Below, piece after piece: positions 58,309 to 64,000 of a stretch of DNA of 64,000 bases; within the stretch, counting starts at the first letter, position 1, and each line of letters starts with the position of its first letter. The notes beneath the pieces were generated by a model. That model worked only from the letters and a program-made list of their open reading frames with translations. It was not told where the DNA came from and did no database searches. Source of the stretch: Sphingomonas phyllosphaerae (GTDB taxonomy: Bacteria; Pseudomonadota; Alphaproteobacteria; Sphingomonadales; Sphingomonadaceae); the NCBI GenBank assembly GCA_036946405.1, contig JAQIJC010000001.1:3175501-3239500 (forward strand). Direction: 5' to 3'. Both the position numbers and the translations under genes were made by a program.

Positions 58309-59253
58309 TCAAGCCCCTTCGCTTACCCGTCCCGGCGCCGGCAGTTGCAGATAGGCGAGCCGTCGCACCTCGCGTCGGCCGCGCACCACGGTGTCGAGGA
58401 TCAGCCCGGCGAAGAAGCACAAGGCGGCGAGGATGATGAGCCCGGTCGTCAGGATCGCGGTCGGGAAGCGCGGCACCAGCCCGGTGTGCATGTAGGTGAC
58501 GACCAGCGGCACCGCGAGGATCACCGCGAGCAGCGCGAGCAACCCACCGACCGCGCCGAAGAACCACAAGGGCCGCTCGATCCGGTAAAGCGTCGCGATC
58601 GTGCCGACGATTCGCCACCCATCGCGATAGGTGCTCAGCTTCGACACCGATCCTTCGGGACGCGCGAAATAAGGCGTGTCGAGTTCGCCGACCGGCATCT
58701 TGAGTTCGAGCGCATGGACGCTGATCTCGGTTTCGATCTCGAACCCGACCGACAGCACTGGGAAGCTCTTGACGAACCGGCGCGAGAAGACGCGGTAGCC
58801 GGTCAGGATATCGGTGAAGCTGCGCCCGAACAGCCGCGTCAGCATCCCCGTCAGCAGCGCATTGCCGAGCCGGTGTCCGCGGCGATAGGCAGCCGCCGCC
58901 TCGCCGATGCGGCAGCCGACCACCATGTCGAGCTGCTCGTCGAGCATCCGCGCGACCAAAGCAGGCGCGGCGCTGGCGTCATAGGTCGCATCGCCGTCGG
59001 CCATCACATAGATATCGGCGTCGACGTCGGCGAACATCCGGCGCACCACTGCGCCCTTGCCCTGGATGCGCTCGGTACGGACGACCGCGCCGGCCGCCGT
59101 GGCGCGCGCACGGGTCTGGTCGCGGCTGTTGTTGTCGTAGACGTAGATCGTGGCATCGGGCAGCGCGGCGCGGAACGACGCAACCGTCTGCGCGATCGCC
59201 GCCTCTTCGTTATAGCACGGCAACAGCACTGCGATCCGCGGACCCGCGATCAC
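58309..59253 (-). CDS. family 2 glycosyltransferase, membrane-anchored
   Basis: A 314-aa GT-A glycosyltransferase. The N-terminal nucleotide-sugar domain has [11 protein letters not shown] and the DxD-type MADGDATYD (~residue 90). Two C-terminal membrane segments (~residues 232-255 and 268-290) anchor it, as in polyprenyl-phosphate sugar transferases. It starts at a GTG overlapping the upstream membrane-protein stop (GTGA), so the two are coupled and probably act together in glycan or lipid-linked sugar synthesis. The substrate is unknown. Confidence 0.88.
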   Translation of the reverse strand: MIAGPRIAVLLPCYNEEAAIAQTVASFRAALPDATIYVYDNNSRDQTRARATAAGAVVRTERIQGKGAVVRRMFADVDADIYVMADGDATYDASAAPALVARMLDEQLDMVVGCRIGEAAAAYRRGHRLGNALLTGMLTRLFGRSFTDILTGYRVFSRRFVKSFPVLSVGFEIETEISVHALELKMPVGELDTPYFARPEGSVSKLSTYRDGWRIVGTIATLYRIERPLWFFGAVGGLLALLAVILAVPLVVTYMHTGLVPRFPTAILTTGLIILAALCFFAGLILDTVVRGRREVRRLAYLQLPAPGRVSEGA

Positions 59254-60818
59254 CGTCGCGCATCCTCGCCGGTTGGCGTCTGCAGCGTCCGCAGCACCGC
59301 CACCAGCGCGAAGAACACCGGCAGCCAGATCAACCGACCCTGATAACGATATTGCGGATCGGCGACCGCACCGCCGAAGAAGCAGCAAACCAGCATCCCG
59401 ACTCCGGTTATCACCAGCAGGTTGCGCATCGACACGAACGCGCCGCGATCCCGCCGCGCGAGCATCGGCAGCGTCACCGCCAGCGCGAGCAGCGACGCGA
59501 TCACCGCGGCGTAGAGCACGCCGTTCATCAGGTCGCGCGGCCACGCATTGCGTCCCGACAGGCTGTGCAGGAAGCGCGCACGAACGACCGGCGGCAGGCT
59601 CTCCCAGCATTCCGGTGCGGTGCCGCAACCTTGATTGAGCGCATCATAATCGATCCACAGCAATTGCTGGATCGTATTGCGTGCCGATGCGGTGATCTGC
59701 TCGACCGGATAGGAGCGAAGCACCGCGAGAGCGAAGGCGACGTCCTCCTCGCCCATGATCCGGCGCTGCGCCGGGGTCGCGAGCATATAGGCGCCATACC
59801 GCGGCTCGTCCGAGAACAGCCACGCGGTATTGTTATACGGCTTGCCCATCGGGATGCGGCACGCCTCGAAGCGGTTGCCGTCACAGCCGGCCTCGATGAA
59901 CTTCTGTCCCGGCCCGTCGGCGTAGAAGCGTGAGGTGAGCAACGGCAACAATTGCGGCGCGCGGCCGACCGCCATCCGGGTAGCGAAGGTGGTCGCCTGC
60001 AACGCCAGCACCGCGACAAGGATCGTCCCGACCGCGGCAAACCACGCGCGGGGCGGAACGCGCAGCCAGCCGAGCAACCGCAACAGCACCAGCGCGCCGG
60101 TCATCCCGAGCAGCATCGTCAGGTGGGTGAGATGCGCGATCGCCGACATCACCATCACCGCGACGAGGAACGCCACCTCCCATCGCGTCAGCCGACCAGG
60201 CAGCGCGAGCAGCGCGAGCGCGAGCATCCCGAACGACGCAAAACCATCCGCGAGCAACATGCTGTTGTAGGTCGGCAGGCTGGTGGTGAGCGCGAGGACG
60301 AGCGTCACCAGCGTCACGATGCCGGCACGCGCCAGATCGAAGCGGCGCAGCACCATGATGATGAGCAGGTAGGCGATCACCGCCTGCAACAGCACGAACG
60401 GCCAGAACCACCCGAGCACCCAGCCGGCATAGATCAGCGCGCCGATGTACGGCGAACGCCCGCTCATCACCAGCCCGCTCTTCAGGTCGTTCGCGGTCGT
60501 GCGGTGCACGGCCTCCGGGCTGGCCGGGCGGGCAGACGGCGGCGTCACCGCCGAAGGCCGCACCGCCGGCAGTTCATGGGCGTAGCGCGCGGTCCAGACC
60601 GTCGACACCGTCCGACCCGACGCGAGATGCACCGCCAGATCGGCGGCGCGGATGTAATTGGTGCTGTCGGGGAAGAAGAAGGGCTGGCCATTGACGAGCC
60701 CGGTCCACATCAGCGCCAGGATGCAGACGATGTGCCGGACGATGTCGAGCGCGCGCATACGGCTGCCGTGCGCGGCGACGTTCCGCCGCCTGCGTTCACC
60801 ACCCACCGCCACATCCAT
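59250..60818 (-). CDS. polytopic membrane protein, possible GT-C-like glycosyltransferase
   Basis: A 522-aa inner-membrane protein with ~10 hydrophobic segments and a large extracytoplasmic region (~residues 275-395) holding conserved-looking Cys pairs (EAGCDGNRFEAC, GCGTAPECW). It resembles GT-C-type or O-antigen/lipid-glycan assembly proteins only in topology; no signature motif is clear. Coupling to a GT2 gene suggests that the pair transfers a sugar from a lipid carrier. ATG at 60818; a Met at 60758 is an alternative start. Confidence 0.68.
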   Translation of the reverse strand: MDVAVGGERRRRNVAAHGSRMRALDIVRHIVCILALMWTGLVNGQPFFFPDSTNYIRAADLAVHLASGRTVSTVWTARYAHELPAVRPSAVTPPSARPASPEAVHRTTANDLKSGLVMSGRSPYIGALIYAGWVLGWFWPFVLLQAVIAYLLIIMVLRRFDLARAGIVTLVTLVLALTTSLPTYNSMLLADGFASFGMLALALLALPGRLTRWEVAFLVAVMVMSAIAHLTHLTMLLGMTGALVLLRLLGWLRVPPRAWFAAVGTILVAVLALQATTFATRMAVGRAPQLLPLLTSRFYADGPGQKFIEAGCDGNRFEACRIPMGKPYNNTAWLFSDEPRYGAYMLATPAQRRIMGEEDVAFALAVLRSYPVEQITASARNTIQQLLWIDYDALNQGCGTAPECWESLPPVVRARFLHSLSGRNAWPRDLMNGVLYAAVIASLLALAVTLPMLARRDRGAFVSMRNLLVITGVGMLVCCFFGGAVADPQYRYQGRLIWLPVFFALVAVLRTLQTPTGEDARR

Positions 60819-60915
60819 CGCAAGCCCCCTTGCCCACGCCCTCAGCGGCCGCGTCTAACAGTCGGAAAGAAGGGCGTCACGCACCTTCGTCCCGCCGCCA
60901 TGGGACAGTCGGCGA

Positions 60916-60956
60916 CGCATGATCCCCGCCCGCGTCGCCGCCGCGAGGATCATGCG
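60916..60956 (-). terminator. hairpin downstream of tig
   Basis: 10-bp arms CGCATGATCC / GGATCATGCG with a 21-nt GC-rich centre, beginning 10 nt after the tig stop. No U-tract. It would insulate tig from the glycosyltransferase pair. Confidence 0.5.
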
Positions 60957-60966
60957 CAAACCGATC

Positions 60967-62652
60967 TTACTGGGCCTTTTTCGCGCGCGGCTTCTTCGCC
61001 GGGGCGGCGTCGGCGGCCTGCGTGCCCTCGGCCGTCTCGGCGGCCTCCGGCGACGACTCGGCGACCTGCGTTTCCGCCTCGACCGGCGCAGCGGCCTTCT
61101 TGGCGCGCGGCTTCTTCGCGGGAGCAGCCTCGGCCTCGGCGGCCGGCTCGGTCACCGCACCGGCGTCCTCGCCCTTGGCGACCGGCTTCTTGGCGGCGGC
61201 CTTCTTGGCGGGCTTCGCCTCGGCGGCCTCACCCTCGGCAGCCGGCTCGGCCTTTTTCTTGCCGCGGGTCTGCTTCGGCTTGTGGTTGTCGTGATCGTGG
61301 CTGTGCGTGCCGGTCGCGAAACCGTCCTCGCTCTCGATCGCGGCTTCCAGCTCTTCCTTGGTCGTCTCGCGGTCGGTGATCTCGGCCTTGTCGAACAGGA
61401 AGTCGACGACCTTGTCCTCGTACAGCGGGGCGCGCAGCTGCGCGGCGGCCATCGGGTCCTGCTGGACGTACTGGATAAAGCGCTGGCGATCCTCGGGGCC
61501 GTATTGCTGTGCCGCCTGCGACAGCAACCGCTGCATCTCCGCCTGGGTCACCTCGACGCCGTTCGCCTGACCGATCTCGCTCAGCAACAGCCCGAGACGG
61601 ACGCGGCGCTCGGCGATCTTGCGATAATCGTCGCGCTCCTTCTCCATCTCGTCGAGCGCGGCCTGCGGATCGGGCTCGTGCGTCGCTTCGTGCTGGAGCT
61701 GCTGCCAGATCTGGTTGAACTCAGCCTCGACCATCGACGGCGGCACATCGAAGTCATGCCCCTCGGCCAGCTGATCGAGCAGCTTGCGCTTCATATAGGT
61801 GCGCGTCAGGCCGTTATTCTCCTGCTCGAACTGGCCCTTCACCAGCCCGCGCAGCTGCTCGAGGCTCTCTAGACCGAGGCTCTTGGCCATCTCGTCGTCG
61901 ATCTGGCTCTCGCCCGCGGTCTTCACCGACTTGATCGTCAGGTCGAAGGTCGCGTCCTTGCCGGCCAGTTCCTTCGCGCCGTAATCCGCGGGGAAGGTCA
62001 CCTTGATCTGGCGCTCCTCGCCGGCCTTCGCGCCGACGACCTGTTCCTCGAAACCGGGGATCAGGCGGCCCGCGCCGATCTCGACCGCCATATCGGTGCC
62101 AGTACCGCCGTCGAACGCCACGCCGTCCATCGTCTTGCCGACGAAGTCCATGACGACCTGGTCGCCGGTTTCGGCGGCCTTGTCGCCCGCGTCTTCCCAG
62201 CGCTTGGCACCGTCGGCGAAACGCTTGAGCTGCTCGTCGATCGCCGATTCGTCGACCGGCACGGTCAGCCGCTCGAGCTTCAGACCCTCGATCGCGGGCG
62301 CCGGCACCTGCGGGAGCACTTCCAGCTCGACCTTCAGCTCGGCGTCCTTGCCCGACTCATAGCCCTCGACCAGCTCGACGCTCGGCTGCATCGCCGGACG
62401 CAGCTGCTTCTCGGCGATCAGCGCCTGGATGCCTTCCTGGATCGAGGTGTTCAGCGCGTCCTGCTCGATCGCCGGGCCGTGCATCTTCTTGACCAGATTG
62501 GTCGGCACCTTGCCGGGGCGGAAGCCCGGCATCTTGATCTGCGGCGCGACGCGCTTCAGCTCGGCATCGACCCGCTTGGCGATGTCGCCGGCGGGGATCG
62601 TCAGGGTGAAGGCGCGCTTCAGGCCCTCGTTCAGGGTCTCGACAGTCTGCAT
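60967..62652 (-). CDS. tig: trigger factor with histone-like C-terminal tail
   Basis: A ribosome-bound chaperone and prolyl isomerase. N-terminal ribosome-docking domain (~residues 1-145, with PGFRPGKVPTNLV), FKBP-type PPIase domain (GDQVVMDFVGKTMDG ... GAGRLIPGFEEQ, ~residues 160-240) and helical chaperone arms to ~residue 445. It then continues for ~110 residues of Ala/Lys/Glu/Pro sequence after a His-rich THSHDHDNH. The block PAKKPRAKKA occurs twice in that tail, and PAKKAAAKKPVAK once. At 561 aa it is ~120 aa longer than usual. tRNA-Leu lies upstream. Confidence 0.96.
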   Translation of the reverse strand: MQTVETLNEGLKRAFTLTIPAGDIAKRVDAELKRVAPQIKMPGFRPGKVPTNLVKKMHGPAIEQDALNTSIQEGIQALIAEKQLRPAMQPSVELVEGYESGKDAELKVELEVLPQVPAPAIEGLKLERLTVPVDESAIDEQLKRFADGAKRWEDAGDKAAETGDQVVMDFVGKTMDGVAFDGGTGTDMAVEIGAGRLIPGFEEQVVGAKAGEERQIKVTFPADYGAKELAGKDATFDLTIKSVKTAGESQIDDEMAKSLGLESLEQLRGLVKGQFEQENNGLTRTYMKRKLLDQLAEGHDFDVPPSMVEAEFNQIWQQLQHEATHEPDPQAALDEMEKERDDYRKIAERRVRLGLLLSEIGQANGVEVTQAEMQRLLSQAAQQYGPEDRQRFIQYVQQDPMAAAQLRAPLYEDKVVDFLFDKAEITDRETTKEELEAAIESEDGFATGTHSHDHDNHKPKQTRGKKKAEPAAEGEAAEAKPAKKAAAKKPVAKGEDAGAVTEPAAEAEAAPAKKPRAKKAAAPVEAETQVAESSPEAAETAEGTQAADAAPAKKPRAKKAQ

Positions 62653-62710
62653 TGGCCGCTTTCGTCAGAAGAATTTCGTGAGTGGTGGCCAACCCCGCTT
62701 GCGCGGGGAC

Positions 62711-62795
62711 TGGTGCGGGCGAAGGGAATCGAACCCCCACATCTTGCGATACCAGAACCTAAATCTGGCGCGTCTACCAGTTCCGCCACGCCCGC
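62711..62795 (-). tRNA. tRNA-Leu (UAG)
   Basis: An 85-nt class II tRNA with encoded CCA. The acceptor is GCGGGCG/CGCCCGC. The anticodon stem CCAGA/TCTGG surrounds TTTAGGT (anticodon TAG). It has a long variable arm. Confidence 0.95.
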
Positions 62796-62901
62796 TAGTC
62801 GGACACCGCCGGTCGGCGGCATCTATACCGACGCGCGCGATGGGGCAAGCGGGCAACCCGCGCTTCGACGGCGCGTTTGTCGGGGGAAGGAGAAAAATGC
62901 C

Positions 62902-63063
62902 ATGGCCACGAACCCCGGAGACCTGCCGGCCGACGTGCCGCAGCCCACGCAGCCGGCCACGCCCGACACCCCGCCGCCCGAAATCACCCCACCCGGCCCC
63001 GACATCGATGTTCCGGCGCCCGGCACCCCGGCTGGGACGCCGCCGACCAATCCGAGCATTTGA
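62902..63063 (+). CDS. small proline-rich protein
   Basis: A 53-aa protein, about one third Pro, with the pattern TPPPEITPPGP. No hydrophobic or folded segment is evident. The ATG at 62902 follows GAAGGAGAAAAATGCC, a good ribosome-binding site. Function is unknown; it may be a disordered or processing product. It is followed by another small acidic gene 13 bp later. Confidence 0.6.
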   Translation: MATNPGDLPADVPQPTQPATPDTPPPEITPPGPDIDVPAPGTPAGTPPTNPSI

Positions 63064-63076
63064 GGAAACTGAGGCC

Positions 63077-63277
63077 ATGACCGAGAAGACGATCGATCCG
63101 ATCCCCAACCGCGATGACGAGCGGCCCGATATCCAGCAGGCGGTCGAGGCGCGCAGCGACGCGGTGGCACGCGGCGAAGGCGGCAAGGAGCCGGCGCGCT
63201 TCACCGACACCGGCGAGTTCGACGGCAACAGCGGCACCGGCGGCGAGGTGAAGAACCAGGATCTGACGCAGCAATAA
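63077..63277 (+). CDS. small acidic hypothetical protein
   Basis: A 66-aa hydrophilic protein rich in Asp, Glu, Gly and Arg (RDDERPDIQQAVEARSDAVA). No domain is recognised and it looks disordered. TGAGGAAACTGAGG precedes the ATG at 63077. It probably shares an mRNA with the upstream Pro-rich gene. Confidence 0.6.
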   Translation: MTEKTIDPIPNRDDERPDIQQAVEARSDAVARGEGGKEPARFTDTGEFDGNSGTGGEVKNQDLTQQ

Positions 63278-63327
63278 GGCGGCATTCAAGCTGCGTCCCA
63301 TCCATATCTGACGAGGATATTCTTTGA

Positions 63328-63406
63328 TCGCCCCGGACTTGATCCGGGGCCCCGCTTTTTCCGACGCGCCGTGCAAGCGGGATCCCGGATCGAGTCCGGG
63401 ATGACG
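63328..63406. repeat. family C paired palindromic repeat, copy 4
   Basis: Arms TCGCCCCGGACTTGATCC... and ...GGATCGAGTCCGGGATGACG flank a ~15-bp centre. It lies between convergent genes. Confidence 0.88.
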
Positions 63407-63454
63407 TGAGAGAATGGTGGTGCGGCGATTATCGGACGAACCGACTAATCGATT

Positions 63455-63868
63455 TCAGTCTTCGTGCGAGATGCCCTCGCCTTCGATCCTGACCCACGGC
63501 TGCTTATACTGCTCGAACACCGATGCCGTAAGCGCCGGCAGTTCCGTCCCGGTGGCATCGTCGGCGAAGGCGCCGATCGGAATCGCGATCAGCCCCTCCA
63601 TGCCCTCGTTCGTATAGGCGATCGTTCCACCGCAGTCGCCGCACCAGCGATACCACGCGCGACGACCGCTATCGGCCACCCGCTCCCAGACGCGAAACTC
63701 GCCCGCGATCGTCACCTGATCGATCGGAAACCGTGCCTGCGCTGAGAACGGACCACCGGTACGGCGCTGGCAGGCCCGGCAGTGACACGCCGACACGCGA
63801 ACCGGTGCGCCGCTGCAGGTCGCGATCAGCTGACCACACCGGCACCGCGCGCGCCGCACGATCGTCAC
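63455..63868 (-). CDS. GFA/CENP-V-family zinc protein
   Basis: A 137-aa protein of the glutathione-dependent formaldehyde-activating (GFA) type fold. The zinc-binding cysteines are in CRCGQ near residue 9, [11 protein letters not shown] (~residue 28) and CGDCGG (~residue 76). Many members do not act on formaldehyde, so the substrate is open. It starts at a GTG overlapping the gatB stop (GTGA), which suggests cotranscription with gatB. Confidence 0.88.
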   Translation of the reverse strand: MTIVRRARCRCGQLIATCSGAPVRVSACHCRACQRRTGGPFSAQARFPIDQVTIAGEFRVWERVADSGRRAWYRWCGDCGGTIAYTNEGMEGLIAIPIGAFADDATGTELPALTASVFEQYKQPWVRIEGEGISHED

Positions 63869-64000
63869 CCCAGCGCCTTCTTCAACAAGTCATTGACCAC
63901 CGCCGGATTGGCCTTGCCGCCCATCGCTTTCATCGTCTGACCGACGAAAAAGCCGAACAGCGCGACCTTGCCGCCGCAATATTGTTCGAGCTGCCCGGGG
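63865..64000 (-). CDS. gatB: Asp-tRNA(Asn)/Glu-tRNA(Gln) amidotransferase subunit B, 3' end (partial)
   Basis: Only the last ~44 residues are in the window. They end [11 protein letters not shown] after [16 protein letters not shown], the GatB/YqeY C-terminal motif that contacts the tRNA. The gene continues beyond position 64000. It is cut off by the window edge, so no other part can be checked. Confidence 0.9.
   Translation of the reverse strand, partial: PGQLEQYCGGKVALFGFFVGQTMKAMGGKANPAVVNDLLKKALG

Overview
The window is a GC-rich alphaproteobacterial chromosome segment, most likely from Sphingomonas or a close relative. The evidence is the macromolecular-synthesis order yqeY-dnaG-rpoD, a 12-gene type II secretion operon, copA-copB, DUF5818 and DUF2721 proteins, a large TonB-dependent receptor and a tig/clpP/clpX/lon/hupB proteostasis block. 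Nearly all of it is core chromosome. I see no prophage, insertion sequence, rRNA or CRISPR array.

Layout. 0-6.2 kb: carA (minus), then yqeY, a small DUF559 nuclease gene between two inverted repeats, dnaG and rpoD. 6.3-13 kb: an unrecognised gene, a MoxR/VWA pair and an mfd-like translocase. 13-18.2 kb: fatty-acid beta-oxidation genes (thiolase, bifunctional dehydrogenase/hydratase, FadL porin). 18.3-25.5 kb: porin-like and secreted proteins, DUF2721, copAB copper resistance, lactate dehydrogenase with a TrmB-type regulator, tRNA-Met. 25.5-31.7 kb: a 2'-5' RNA ligase family protein, Kup K+ transporter, a shortened cytochrome c maturation cluster (ccmC-D-E then a CcmI-like TPR protein), leucine-type dehydrogenase, tRNA-His. 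31.7-43 kb: gspC-N. 43-48.7 kb: a 2OG-Fe(II) oxygenase, a TonB-dependent receptor and a beta-helix lipoprotein behind a tandem Pho-box-like array. 48.7-64 kb: DUF5818, tRNA-Val, hupB, lon, an M1 peptidase, a Ca2+/H+ antiporter, clpX, clpP, a glycosyltransferase pair, tig, tRNA-Leu, small proteins, a GFA-family protein and the 3' end of gatB.

Two systems stand out. First, the segment is sprinkled with paired palindromic (REP/BIME-like) elements of at least five sequence families, labelled A-E here. Family A occurs as an in-frame 96-bp insertion inside carA, as inverted ends of a DUF559 nuclease gene wedged between yqeY and dnaG (where it also supplies the dnaG ribosome-binding site), and as a bare pair splitting gspE from gspF. 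This looks like a nuclease-linked repeat element with gene-less derivatives. Second, a complete T2SS operon lies next to a surface-lipoprotein/TonB-receptor operon that has six 11-bp tandem units resembling Pho boxes. This recalls the phosphate-starvation lipoprotein ElpS beside the T2SS locus of Caulobacter crescentus.

Coordinates and starts were read by eye. Family names come from recognised motifs, not from database searches.
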